The translations under genes were made by a program, and so were the position numbers. The notes beneath the pieces were generated by a model. It saw only the letters and a program-made list of their open reading frames with translations, ran no database searches and had not been told where the DNA came from. This document shows, piece by piece, positions 46,984 to 55,846 of a stretch of 64,000 nt of DNA (the stretch's first letter is position 1; the number at the start of each line of letters is the position of its first letter). The DNA comes from SIG447 sp045577075 (GTDB lineage Bacteria > Bacillota > Clostridia > UMGS1883 > UMGS1540), in NCBI GenBank assembly GCA_045577075.1, contig JAZNHR010000002.1, positions 25,078 to 89,077 on the forward strand. Direction: 5' to 3'.

Positions 46984-48888
46984 TTATATAAACAGTTTAG
47001 AAATGGTAGCAAACAGAAAGCATACTACGCACCCCACAATCGTAGGAATCAGGAAAGCGGCAACCGTCCAGCGCATGCTTCCCGTTTCCTTCCGAATTGT
47101 TAAAAGTGTGGTGGCACAGGGCCAATGCAGAAGGGAAAAAAGCATTGTACAGGTTGCAGTTACCCATGTCCAGCCATTTGCTACAAGCAAGGTGCGAAGG
47201 TGGACCAGGTCGCTGATTTCCGTTAACCTTCCTCCCGATACATACGCCATGACGATAATCGGTAGTACAATTTCATTTGCCGGAAGTCCTAGAATGAATG
47301 CCATTAAAATGACGCCGTCCAGCCCCAAAAGAGAGGCAAAAGGGTCAAGGAAATTGGTGCAAATTGACAGTAAGGTTGCACCGCCCACATTAACATTGGC
47401 AAAAATCCAAATCAGAAGTCCTGCCGGGGCCGCGGAAACAAGGGCGCGTCCTAGTACAAATATAGTTCGGTCAAATACAGACCTTACAATCACGCTTCCG
47501 ATTTGCGGTCTTCGATAGGGTGGCAGTTCCAGCGTAAAAGAGGACGGCACACCTTTTAAAACCGTTCGGGATAGTAGATACGACACAAGCAGCGTCACAA
47601 GTACACCAAGCACGATAAAGCCTGCGAGCCCTGCCGCAGAAATAAGCGCACCCGCGCCGCCTGCAAAGAACATGGTAATCACCGCCACAAGGGTGGGAAA
47701 CCGCCCGTTACAGGGTACAAACGTATTCGTCAATATGGCAATGAGCCGTTCTCGTGGTGAGTCAATAATGCGGCAACCGACAACCCCTGCGGCATTACAG
47801 CCAAAGCCCATGCACATAGTAAGTGCCTGTTTTCCGCAGGCACGGCATTTTTTAAAGCATTTATCAAGGTTAAACGCCACTCTCGGCAGATACCCTAAAT
47901 CCTCTAAAATTGTGAACAGAGGAAAGAAAATCGCCATGGGCGGCAGCATTACGGATACGACCCATGCCGTCACGCGGTACGCGCCATATACAAGCATTTC
48001 GTTCGCAAAAGGCGGCAAAAAGTCGAGAAACTGCAAAAGCGGTTCTTCAAGGCTAAAAAGAAGCTTTGAAAGTAGCTGTGAAGGGTAATTAGCGCCCACG
48101 ATGGTGAGCCAGAAAATCCCCATAACCAGCAAAAACATGATGGGAAACCCAAAGGTTTTGCTGGTTAGAATGCGGTCAACCTTCCTATCTCTCGTCCATG
48201 CACTCTCCAAGGGCGCTTTTTTTACTTCTCGGCTTATTTTTTCAGCTGTAAGTACAATTTCTTTTGCGATATCATCTTCGCTTGTGCCGCCGTTTTGCGC
48301 CAGCTTCCACTGGTTTGTAGGCGGCGCGGCTTTTATTTTTTGCACTGCATCCAAAAGGGCGGAAAGTCCTTTTCCACGTCGTGCCTCCGTCCCTACAACC
48401 GGAATGCCTAAAATCGTTTCCAATTTTTCCAAATCAATTTCAATCTGCTTTTTCTTTGCTTCATCCAGTAAATTTACACACAGCACTACATTCCCGGTAA
48501 GCCGCAAAATTTGTAATGCCAAGATCAGGTTTCTTTCAAGGCACGTACTGTCACATACCACAATCACTGCATCAGCCCTACCCGACAAAATAAAATCCCG
48601 AGCCACTTCCTCCTCCTGCGAATGTGCGGCAAGCGAATAACAGCCAGGCAAATCGACGAGGCAAAAGCCCCTGGTTTCGGATTTCGCGTATCCTGTGGCT
48701 AAAGACACCGTCTTCCCCGTCCAATTTCCGGTATGCTGATGCATGCCGGTAAGGGCATTAAACACGGTGCTCTTTCCTACGTTCGGGTTGCCGGCTAAGG
48801 CAACCACAAGGTCACTCTCCTCTTTTTTCTCTATGCAAAGGGTATTTAAAAGTGCATCTTTTGTGGAAGACTGCATTGTAAGCCCCAT
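46984..48888 (-). CDS. feoB: Ferrous iron transporter FeoB (second copy, unfused)
   Basis: 634 residues. G domain at about 22-190 with G1 GNPNVGKSTVFNAL, G3 DLPGCYSL and G4 NLLDEA, then the membrane core with Gate cysteines in FGCNAAGVVGCR and PCNGRFPTLVAV. It is about 150 residues shorter than the fused copy at 18110 because it has no FeoA domain; feoA is a separate gene 4 bp upstream. The Gate motif differs from that of the other copy (PCNGRFP against SCTAKLP), so the two may differ in metal or conditions of use. Confidence 0.92.
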   Translation of the reverse strand: MGLTMQSSTKDALLNTLCIEKKEESDLVVALAGNPNVGKSTVFNALTGMHQHTGNWTGKTVSLATGYAKSETRGFCLVDLPGCYSLAAHSQEEEVARDFILSGRADAVIVVCDSTCLERNLILALQILRLTGNVVLCVNLLDEAKKKQIEIDLEKLETILGIPVVGTEARRGKGLSALLDAVQKIKAAPPTNQWKLAQNGGTSEDDIAKEIVLTAEKISREVKKAPLESAWTRDRKVDRILTSKTFGFPIMFLLVMGIFWLTIVGANYPSQLLSKLLFSLEEPLLQFLDFLPPFANEMLVYGAYRVTAWVVSVMLPPMAIFFPLFTILEDLGYLPRVAFNLDKCFKKCRACGKQALTMCMGFGCNAAGVVGCRIIDSPRERLIAILTNTFVPCNGRFPTLVAVITMFFAGGAGALISAAGLAGFIVLGVLVTLLVSYLLSRTVLKGVPSSFTLELPPYRRPQIGSVIVRSVFDRTIFVLGRALVSAAPAGLLIWIFANVNVGGATLLSICTNFLDPFASLLGLDGVILMAFILGLPANEIVLPIIVMAYVSGGRLTEISDLVHLRTLLVANGWTWVTATCTMLFSLLHWPCATTLLTIRKETGSMRWTVAAFLIPTIVGCVVCFLFATISKLFI

Positions 48889-48892
48889 GCTT

Positions 48893-49120
48893 CTATCCTT
48901 CTCTTTCTATTAAAATGGTACCGGCATCTTCCTCACGAAGGGCAATGACTGCCCCGCGAATTAAATATGCTGCAGGGTCCCCAAGCGGACTTCTCCCAAG
49001 GCACATCACCTCTGTTCCCTCAATGACACCGATATCAAACAGCCGCCGGCGAATACTGCCGTCAGCATTTACACTTTTTACTCTTCCTCGCTCACCAATG
49101 GCGAGCGCGCTCAGCTGCAT
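48893..49120 (-). CDS. feoA: Ferrous iron transport protein A
   Basis: 75 residues, SH3-like: IGERGRVKSVNADGSIRRRLFDIGVIEGTEVMCLGRSPLGDP. The ATG at 49120 has AGAGGTG upstream. It is directly followed by feoB and helps Feo transport by an unsettled mechanism. The upstream gap (49121-49168) is short and shows no obvious Fur box. Confidence 0.9.
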   Translation of the reverse strand: MQLSALAIGERGRVKSVNADGSIRRRLFDIGVIEGTEVMCLGRSPLGDPAAYLIRGAVIALREEDAGTILIEREG

Positions 49121-49168
49121 ACTTTCACCTCTTTCTTTTTATTCTCATTTCCAGAATATGTAAAGACG

Positions 49169-50077
49169 TTACTGTATGCCACTTTTTGTCAAATAATCAG
49201 ATGCAATTTTTTTGTAGTCTCCGGGCATTTTCCCCGTAACCTTTTTAAAGGCATAATAAAAATTGGATGTATTATTAAAGCCGCACTGCATGGCAATTTC
49301 AAGTCGTGAAAGGTCTGTGGACTCTATTAAAGCAATCGCCCTATAAATTCGTTTTATGGTAATATATTCCCATGGAGATATGCCGTTAAATTTTCGGAAT
49401 TGGCTACAAAAATATGTTTTACTCATATGCGCTACGTCAGCTAGCTTACCAAGTGTCAATTCATCTTCGAGATGGGCATCAATAAACTGAAGTGCTGCCT
49501 CTATATATTTCAAAGACTCGGCACTATAAGAGATTTGCAGTTCAGAAAGCTGTCCATCATACGCGCGGACCATTTCTACGAGGATACTGACAAGATGGAT
49601 TTTTACCATTGCCTCATATGCAGGTTTACGCGTTGTGATTTCCTGCTCTATTTTAAACATCAATTCGCTTATAACTTTTGCGGCGGCTGTTCCGTTTGCA
49701 ATTTGATTGAATCCGCTTTTCTTTCGACTAAAGAATAACTTTATAAGCTCTTTATTGGAAAATCCAAAATTTTCAGACCAAATAAAACGTGGTTCAAAAT
49801 GAATGTTAAGAAATTCCGTAGTGGCATCCAGGTTCTTTATCCAGTGCATTTCGTCTGTACTAAAAAAGAATATATCTCCACGAGAAAAAATGTATTCTGT
49901 ATTCTTCGAGGCATAAACGCCACTGCCTGCAAGAATCATAGTGAACTCAAATGCTGTATGGTGGTGTTCTGCAAAAGCATCCATATTTACCGGCAACACA
50001 GAACGAAAAACGGTCAACTGTGAACTTTCGTCCAGCCGTACGGATTGTTTGCGATGTCTTGCATATATATCCGGCAT
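49169..50077 (-). CDS. AraC-family regulator of the kdgK-eda genes
   Basis: 302 residues. A cupin at about 20-110 (HHHTAFEFTMILAGSGVY, FFFSTDEMHW) and two HTH motifs at about 200-300 with LADVAHMSKTYFCSQFRKFNG and IAMQCGFNNTSNFYYAFKKVTGK. It is divergent from kdgK, and a perfect 17-bp inverted site pair lies between, so it very likely controls both directions in response to a sugar acid. The ligand is inferred from its neighbours. Confidence 0.87.
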   Translation of the reverse strand: MPDIYARHRKQSVRLDESSQLTVFRSVLPVNMDAFAEHHHTAFEFTMILAGSGVYASKNTEYIFSRGDIFFFSTDEMHWIKNLDATTEFLNIHFEPRFIWSENFGFSNKELIKLFFSRKKSGFNQIANGTAAAKVISELMFKIEQEITTRKPAYEAMVKIHLVSILVEMVRAYDGQLSELQISYSAESLKYIEAALQFIDAHLEDELTLGKLADVAHMSKTYFCSQFRKFNGISPWEYITIKRIYRAIALIESTDLSRLEIAMQCGFNNTSNFYYAFKKVTGKMPGDYKKIASDYLTKSGIQ

Positions 50078-50098
50078 TTTTTGTATCCCCCTATAAAA

Positions 50099-50115
50099 AT
50101 CATAATATATTTGAC
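50099..50115. promoter_or_regulatory. Regulator site, left arm of a 17-bp inverted pair
   Basis: ATCATAATATATTTGAC. Its exact inverted copy is at 50183-50199. It lies just upstream of the AraC-type gene start and would control that gene. Confidence 0.65.
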
Positions 50116-50134
50116 GAATTACAAAATATACTTG

Positions 50135-50163
50135 TTGAACAAAAAAAAGTATACTGTTATTAT
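50135..50163 (+). promoter_or_regulatory. Promoter of kdgK-eda
   Basis: TTGAAC (50135-50140) and TATTAT (50158-50163), 17-bp spacer, placed between the two regulator sites. Confidence 0.6.
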
Positions 50164-50182
50164 AAACCCAAACAGCAAATAT

Positions 50183-50199
50183 GTCAAATATATTATGAT
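50183..50199. promoter_or_regulatory. Regulator site, right arm of a 17-bp inverted pair
   Basis: GTCAAATATATTATGAT, the inverted copy of 50099-50115; centres are 84 bp apart, close to eight helical turns. It lies between the kdgK start point and its ribosome site. Confidence 0.65.
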
Positions 50200-50216
50200 G
50201 AAAAGGAGAATGTAAA

Positions 50217-51248
50217 TTGTCAAAAATAGTTACAATGGGTGAAATTATGCTTCGCCTATCTACCCCTGGCCATGAGAGATTTCTGCAGGCGGATGCTTTC
50301 GATGTATGCTACGGCGGCGGTGAAGCAAATGTTGCAGTCTCGCTTGCAAATTTTGGGCATACTGCAGAATTTGTTACAAAGGTGCCTGCTCACCCCATTG
50401 GGGAATGTGCAGTAGCTGCCCTTCGGAAAATGAATGTAAAAACGGAAAACATCGCACGCGGCGGTGATCGTCTCGGTATTTACTTCCTGGAAACCGGCTC
50501 TGCCATGCGTCCTTCCAACGTAATATATGACCGTGCACATTCTGCAATTGCGGACGCTACAAAAGCGGATTTCGATTTCGATAAAATTTTTGAGGGGTGC
50601 GACTGGTTTCACTTTACTGGCATTACCCCTGCAATTTCAGACCGGGCCGCAACCCTTACAGAAGATGCACTTAAGGTCGCAAAGAAAAAGGGCATTAAGG
50701 TTTCCTGTGATTTAAACTTCAGAAAAAAACTATGGTCCAGCGAAAAAGCGCAGCGCGTAATGTCAAATCTCATGCAATATGTGGATATTTGCATCGGAAA
50801 CGAAGAGGATGCTGAGAAGGTGCTTGGCTTCAAACCCGGCGAAACAGATGTCACAAGCGGCTCTCTTGCTCTTGCAGGATATAAAAGTATTTTTGAACAA
50901 ATGGTAGAGAAATTTAATTTCGAATATGTGATTTCTTCTCTCCGTGTATCCCACTCCGCTTCGGACAACGGCTGGTCTGCCTGTATCTATTCAAGAGATA
51001 CGAAAGAATTTTACCATTCAAAGGAATATAGAATCTCTCCCATTGTTGACCGCGTTGGAGGTGGGGACAGCTTTGCCGCCGGTGTTATCTGCGGACTTTT
51101 GGACGGCAAGGATTTTCGCAGTGCACTGGAATTTGGTGTTGCGGCATCGGCTTTAAAGCACACCATTCCCGGAGATATGAATATGGTAAACCGTGCTGAG
51201 GTGGACGCTCTCGTCGCAGGCGACGGTAGCGGACGGGTACAGAGATAA
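50217..51248 (+). CDS. kdgK: 2-Keto-3-deoxygluconate kinase (PfkB family)
   Basis: 343 residues from a TTG at 50217 (AGGAG upstream). Ribokinase fold: GEIMLRLSTPGHERFLQADAF, GGGEANVAVSLANFG, CDLNFRKKLW and the anion-hole motif DRVGGGDSFAAGVICGL with the catalytic Asp. It phosphorylates KDG to KDPG, which the aldolase 21 bp downstream splits. The pathway serves breakdown of pectin or alginate uronates, but no uronate isomerase or lyase is in the window. Confidence 0.9.
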   Translation: MSKIVTMGEIMLRLSTPGHERFLQADAFDVCYGGGEANVAVSLANFGHTAEFVTKVPAHPIGECAVAALRKMNVKTENIARGGDRLGIYFLETGSAMRPSNVIYDRAHSAIADATKADFDFDKIFEGCDWFHFTGITPAISDRAATLTEDALKVAKKKGIKVSCDLNFRKKLWSSEKAQRVMSNLMQYVDICIGNEEDAEKVLGFKPGETDVTSGSLALAGYKSIFEQMVEKFNFEYVISSLRVSHSASDNGWSACIYSRDTKEFYHSKEYRISPIVDRVGGGDSFAAGVICGLLDGKDFRSALEFGVAASALKHTIPGDMNMVNRAEVDALVAGDGSGRVQR

Positions 51249-51268
51249 GAAAGAAAGGATAAGATAGG

Positions 51269-52231
51269 ATGGATATATTAAAACAGATTTATAACATCGG
51301 CATTATTCCTGTAATTAAAATAAATGACGCCAAGAATGCAGTTCCTCTCGCGAAGGCACTTTTAGACGGCGGCCTTGCAGCAGCAGAAGTGACTTTTCGA
51401 ACAGACGCCGCAGAGGATGCAATTCGTGCAATTACAACAGCGTGCCCAGATATGGTTGTAGGCGCAGGGACAGTGCTTACCATCGAACAGGCACAACGTG
51501 CAAAAGATGCAGGCGCACAGTTTATTGTAAGCCCGGGGCTTAATCCCAAAGTTGTAGCATGGTGCCTCGAAAACGATATTATGCCCCTTCCCGGATGTAC
51601 CACGCCATCCGAAATCGAACAGGCGCTTTCTCTCGGCCTTTCCGTTGTCAAATTCTTTCCCGCTGAGCAGAGCGGCGGTCTTGATAAAATCAAAGCTATG
51701 TCCGCGCCTTACGGAAATATTAAATTTATGCCAACAGGCGGCATCAGCCTCGACAATGTAAACGCTTACCTTGCGAGCAATAAAATCGTTGCCTGCGGCG
51801 GAAGCTTTATGGTGAAGGAAAGCTACATAGATAACGGACAGTGGGATGAAATCACAAGTCTTACAAAAAAGGCAGTCAATACTATGCTGGGGCTTTCCAT
51901 TGGACATATTGGTATCAATCATGAAAATGAAGCCGAGGCAAGGAGAACGGCGGATATGATTTCTCTTCTTACTGGTCTTCCCATCGAAAGAGAAAGTGAG
52001 AAAGGGATGTTCGTCGGGGCACAATTCGAGATTTTAAAAGCGCAAGGGCCCGGCAAGTGCGGCCATATTGCCATCCTGACAAATAATGTAGATAGAGCCG
52101 TGTATCACCTTTCCGCCAAAGGAATTGCCTTTAAAGAGGATACAGCTACATATAATGGTGACGGAACAAAAAAGTTTATTTATCTTGCCGAGGAATTCGG
52201 CGGATTTGGCGTACACCTTTTGCAGAGATAA
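51269..52231 (+). CDS. eda: KDPG aldolase fused to a glyoxalase-like domain
   Basis: 320 residues. Residues 1-205 are a complete KDPG/KHG aldolase: the Glu in AAEVTFRTDAA, GAGTVLTIEQA, PGCTTPSEIEQAL, the Schiff-base lysine in VVKFFPAEQSGG and FMPTGGIS. Residues about 210-320 form an extra domain with the beta-alpha-beta pattern of VOC/glyoxalase proteins (SIGHIGINHENEAEA; HIAILTNNVDRAVYHL; FGGFGVHLLQR). It cleaves KDPG to pyruvate and glyceraldehyde-3-phosphate. The role of the second domain is unknown. Confidence 0.88.
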   Translation: MDILKQIYNIGIIPVIKINDAKNAVPLAKALLDGGLAAAEVTFRTDAAEDAIRAITTACPDMVVGAGTVLTIEQAQRAKDAGAQFIVSPGLNPKVVAWCLENDIMPLPGCTTPSEIEQALSLGLSVVKFFPAEQSGGLDKIKAMSAPYGNIKFMPTGGISLDNVNAYLASNKIVACGGSFMVKESYIDNGQWDEITSLTKKAVNTMLGLSIGHIGINHENEAEARRTADMISLLTGLPIERESEKGMFVGAQFEILKAQGPGKCGHIAILTNNVDRAVYHLSAKGIAFKEDTATYNGDGTKKFIYLAEEFGGFGVHLLQR

Positions 52232-52241
52232 AATCACAGAA

Positions 52242-52274
52242 AAAGGGGGGTGTAATCATTTTACACCCCCCTTT
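52242..52274. terminator. Bidirectional terminator related to the repeat-element end
   Basis: AAAGGGGGGTGTAA-TCATT-TTACACCCCCCTTT, a perfect 14-bp stem between convergent genes. It differs from the right-end hairpin of the repeat (38257-38289) at only a few bases. Confidence 0.85.
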
Positions 52275-52275
52275 G

Positions 52276-53529
52276 TTATGCATTTTGTATGACGGCAGAA
52301 GCCGCATGCATGACAGCAAGCTTACCGCTTTCGTAGGTAAGGCCGCCTTGCATATAGGCTACATACGGCGGACGAATAGGGCCATCCGCGCTGATTTCAA
52401 TGGACGAGCCTTGGGTAAAGGCACCAGCCGCCATAATGACTTCATTTTGATAGCCCGGCATTGCCCACGGCTCGGGGGTAACAAAAGAATCTATAGGGGA
52501 TGCGGCCTGCAGGCCGCGGCAAAATGCAATTACACGTTCGGGACTGCCGAAGCGGATTGCCTGAATAATGTCGTTTCGCGCATCTCCCGCCTTGGGACAA
52601 ACCTCAAATCCCAGTTTTTCCATAAGTGCACCACAGAAAACGGCACATTTTATTGCCTGGGCAACCACGTGAGGGGCTAGGAAAAAGCCCAGGTACAGGT
52701 CTTTCATAACGCCAAAATTAGCACCGCCATGGGGGCCAAGCCCCGGTGCTGTCAAGCGGTCCGCCGCAAGGCGCACGTATTCTGCCTTGCCTGCAATATA
52801 ACCGCCGGAAGGTGCAATACCTCCGCCGGGATTTTTAATAAGCGACCCTGCAAAAAGATCCGCAAATGCAGGCTCCTTCGTATCTACAAATTCACCGTAG
52901 CAGTTATCTACCAAAACCAGTACGTCACGCCGCTTTTCGCGGACAAAAGCGGCAAGTTTTTCCATTTCCGAAACAGAGAAGCTTTCTCGCCAAGCATAGC
53001 CTTTGGAACGGGTTACAAACACCGCACGCACCTTTTCGTTTTCCAGAGCTTTTTCAATCGCCGGATAATCAAAGGTGTCATCTTTCAGTTCCACCTTGCC
53101 GTAGCCGACGCCAAACTCTTTCAGTGTGCCACCTTCGTCACCGCAGATGACATCTATCAGCGTATCATAAGGGTCGCCCGTAACAGACAGCAAAACGTCA
53201 CCGGGACGAAGGACGGAAAAGAGCATGACTGTCAGCGTATGGGTACCGGAAATAAAATGTGGGCGCACCAAGGCAGCCTCGGTGCCAAAGGTATCGGCAA
53301 ACACAAGGTCTAAGGTATCTCTACCCAAATCGTCATACCCATAGCCGCTTGTAGCTGTAAAATGGGCGGCACTGATTTTATGCTTACGGAACGCCGCAAG
53401 CACTTTTGCCTGGTTTTCAGCTTCTTTTTTTTCTATGTCACTAAAAATCGGTGCAAGCCCCGGCTCAATTTCCGAAGCCACAGCAAGCACTTTGGAGTCA
53501 ATATCAAAGGTTTCTAAAGCAGTACTCAC
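52276..53529 (-). CDS. PLP-dependent lyase, YnbB/methionine gamma-lyase-like
   Basis: 417 residues from a GTG at 53529 that overlaps the ACT gene stop (GTGA). Fold type I PLP enzyme of the family once called aluminium resistance: FTATSGYGYDDLGRDTLD near the start, VRPHFISGTHTL, DNCYGEFVDTKEP and the PLP lysine in LIKNPGGGIAPSGGYIAG. In Bacillus ynbB lies near hfq; here it ends an operon for oxoacid and amino acid use, which suggests a C-S lyase role. Substrate unproven. Confidence 0.82.
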   Translation of the reverse strand: MSTALETFDIDSKVLAVASEIEPGLAPIFSDIEKKEAENQAKVLAAFRKHKISAAHFTATSGYGYDDLGRDTLDLVFADTFGTEAALVRPHFISGTHTLTVMLFSVLRPGDVLLSVTGDPYDTLIDVICGDEGGTLKEFGVGYGKVELKDDTFDYPAIEKALENEKVRAVFVTRSKGYAWRESFSVSEMEKLAAFVREKRRDVLVLVDNCYGEFVDTKEPAFADLFAGSLIKNPGGGIAPSGGYIAGKAEYVRLAADRLTAPGLGPHGGANFGVMKDLYLGFFLAPHVVAQAIKCAVFCGALMEKLGFEVCPKAGDARNDIIQAIRFGSPERVIAFCRGLQAASPIDSFVTPEPWAMPGYQNEVIMAAGAFTQGSSIEISADGPIRPPYVAYMQGGLTYESGKLAVMHAASAVIQNA

Positions 53530-53957
53530 GCGCCGTACACAACCTCTCTGGAAAGGACTTCTATTCCGCCTTTTTCGAGTGCATCCAGCGTCTTTTCAGG
53601 GTCTTCTGTGCAAAGGATGGCAATCGCTTCCGCACTTGTCTTTGCTGTAAAGGCGTACATATACTCTACACCGATACCTGCAGTATCCAGTACATGCATC
53701 ACGCGGGCAAGGCTACCGGGTGAATGGGTCAGCGGCACGGCAATAACGTCCGTCACGCGTACGGCAAAGCCTGCTGCCTTTAGTGCTGCCGCGGCTTCTT
53801 CGGGGCGATTAACGATAAAGCGGAGAATGCCAAAGTCCGTAGTGTCTGCAATAGACATAGCCTGCAGATTTACATTTTTTTCTGCCAGACAGCCGGCAAC
53901 CTTTGCCATTCTGCCGGGTTTGTTTTCTACAAAAACAGAAATTTGCTGTACAAACAT
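53526..53957 (-). CDS. Two-ACT-domain protein
   Basis: 143 residues made of two ACT domains (about 3-68 and 72-140): QISVFVENKPGRMAKVAGCLAEKNVNL and VIAVPLTHSPGSLARVMHVLDTAG. Such proteins often sit next to phenylacetate-CoA ligase genes and probably bind an amino acid to adjust the pathway. It is 15 bp after paaK and overlaps the PLP lyase by 4 bp. Confidence 0.85.
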   Translation of the reverse strand: MFVQQISVFVENKPGRMAKVAGCLAEKNVNLQAMSIADTTDFGILRFIVNRPEEAAAALKAAGFAVRVTDVIAVPLTHSPGSLARVMHVLDTAGIGVEYMYAFTAKTSAEAIAILCTEDPEKTLDALEKGGIEVLSREVVYGA

Positions 53958-53972
53958 AGTATTTCTCCTTTC

Positions 53973-55277
53973 TTACAGGGCGCGTCTATCAATCACGCGC
54001 TTTGCCTTACCTTCGCTTCTCGGAATGGTGCCGGGTTCAACAAGACGAACCTTGGCACTAATGCCGAGAACGCTGTCAAGACGGCTACGGATTTTACCGC
54101 CGAGATCCTCAAGGGTACGTACTTTATCGGAAAATACGCTATCGGAAACTTCAATCTGTACTTCCATAATATCGAGATTATCTTTTCTGTCTACATAAAT
54201 CATGTAATGGGGCGATGTATCACCCACATCCAGAAGTACGCTTTCAATCTGGGACGGGAATACGTTTACGCCACGGATAATGAGCATATCGTCTGTTCTG
54301 CCCGAGGGCTTTGCCATTCTGGCGTGGGTTCTGCCACAGGCGCATGTAGCACGGTTAAGGCTCGAAACATCGTGGGTGCGGTAACGAAGAAGCGGCAAAG
54401 CTTCCTTCGTAATACAGGAGAATACGAGCTCGCCGTTTTCGTTGTCGCCCATTTGCGCACCTGTTTCGGGGTTAATAATTTCCGGCAGAAAATGGTCTTC
54501 CCAAATGTGTAGGCCGTTTTTATATTCGCAGTCCATGGATACACCGGGGCCCATAACCTCGCTAAGTCCATAAATATCGCGAGCATCAATGCCGAGACGG
54601 CGTTCAATTTCTGCGCGCATGGGCTCTGTCCAGGGTTCTGCTCCAAAAATGCCGGTCTTTAGTTTCATAGAACTCCTGTCAACACCCATCTGCTCCAGCG
54701 TCTCGGCAATATAAAGGGCGTAGGACGGTGTACAGCAAAGCACGGTGGTGCCAAAATCCTGCATGACCGTTACCTGTCTTGCGGTATTACCTGTAGACGT
54801 AGGCACGACAGTTGCGCCGATTCTCTCAGCGCCCCCGTGGGCACCAAGACCGCCTGTAAAAAGGCCGTAGCCGTAGGAAACCTGCACAACGGAGCTTTTA
54901 TCTGCCCCTGCCATGGTCAGGCACCGCGCCACGATTTCCGACCATGCGTTAAGGTCATTCTGGGTATATCCTACCACCGTCTGCTTGCCGGTTGTACCGG
55001 AAGACGCGTGAACACGCACCACCTCGTCCATAGGAACAGCAAAAAGCCCGAAGGGGTATGTATCACGAAGGTCCTGCTTATAGGTAAAAGGGAGTTTTAC
55101 AATATCGGCGGCTGTTTTAATGTCCCCGGGCAAAACGCCTTCCCTATCCATTTTCGCGCGGTAGAAGGGAACGTTGTTGTAAACTCTTTCCACGGTGCGA
55201 CGCAGGTTTTCCGACTGTACGGCGAAAATCTCGTCCCTTGACATTTTTTCTACTTTTTCATTCCACATCTTCGACAT
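53973..55277 (-). CDS. paaK: Phenylacetate-CoA ligase
   Basis: 434 residues from the ATG at 55277 (GGAG 8 nt upstream), preferred over a GTG three codons earlier. Adenylate-forming enzyme: phosphate loop RVHASSGTTGKQTVVGYT near 90-107, GAEPWTEPMRAEIE, YGLSEVMGPGVS, and C-terminal GRTDDMLIIRGVNVFPSQIE. It activates aryl acetates to CoA thioesters. Next to iorAB it would activate the product of aromatic oxoacid oxidation, or run in reverse to make ATP. Confidence 0.9.
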   Translation of the reverse strand: MSKMWNEKVEKMSRDEIFAVQSENLRRTVERVYNNVPFYRAKMDREGVLPGDIKTAADIVKLPFTYKQDLRDTYPFGLFAVPMDEVVRVHASSGTTGKQTVVGYTQNDLNAWSEIVARCLTMAGADKSSVVQVSYGYGLFTGGLGAHGGAERIGATVVPTSTGNTARQVTVMQDFGTTVLCCTPSYALYIAETLEQMGVDRSSMKLKTGIFGAEPWTEPMRAEIERRLGIDARDIYGLSEVMGPGVSMDCEYKNGLHIWEDHFLPEIINPETGAQMGDNENGELVFSCITKEALPLLRYRTHDVSSLNRATCACGRTHARMAKPSGRTDDMLIIRGVNVFPSQIESVLLDVGDTSPHYMIYVDRKDNLDIMEVQIEVSDSVFSDKVRTLEDLGGKIRSRLDSVLGISAKVRLVEPGTIPRSEGKAKRVIDRRAL

Positions 55278-55282
55278 GACAA

Positions 55283-55846
55283 TCACTCCTTATATCCAAG
55301 TGCAAATGCCTTTTTGTTAATATCCAAAAACTTCGGCGGCACAGTCCGCTCAATGGCGGACATCCATTCCGTCTCCGGAATGTCCGTATGGGCGGCGAGT
55401 ACCCCGATTAAAACAACGTTTACCGCCTTTTCGCTCCCCGCTTCTCTGGCAAGAGATAAGGCATCCACTGCCGTCATATCAATTCCCATAGCGGCAATTT
55501 TCCCTGTAATATCCTTGGGATATTCCATTTTCCCTGTGATAACGGGCATAGGGTCTGTACACTGGGTGTTTAAGAGGAGCTTGCCGCCTTTCTTAAGGTA
55601 TGGCAGATAGCGGTACGCTTCCAGCTCTTCAAAGGCTAAAACAATATCCGCTTCCCCTTCTTCTACAATGGGAGAGTACACTTTTTCACCATATTTTACA
55701 TAGGTGACAACGCTACCGCCACGTTGGCTCATGCCGTGCACTTCCGATACTTTTACATCAAAACCGCCGTCTTGCGCCACGCGGCCTAAAATACGGCTTG
55801 CCAGGAGTGTGCCTTGTCCGCCGACACCGGCAATCAATATATTCAT
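55283..55846 (-). CDS. iorB: Indolepyruvate oxidoreductase subunit beta
   Basis: 187 residues of the gamma-type 2-oxoacid oxidoreductase domain: IAGVGGQGTLLASRILGRVAQ and VKVSEVHGMSQRGGSVVTYVKYG. It forms the IorAB complex that oxidises aryl pyruvates with ferredoxin to aryl acetyl-CoA. Its ATG overlaps the iorA stop (ATGA). Confidence 0.93.
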   Translation of the reverse strand: MNILIAGVGGQGTLLASRILGRVAQDGGFDVKVSEVHGMSQRGGSVVTYVKYGEKVYSPIVEEGEADIVLAFEELEAYRYLPYLKKGGKLLLNTQCTDPMPVITGKMEYPKDITGKIAAMGIDMTAVDALSLAREAGSEKAVNVVLIGVLAAHTDIPETEWMSAIERTVPPKFLDINKKAFALGYKE

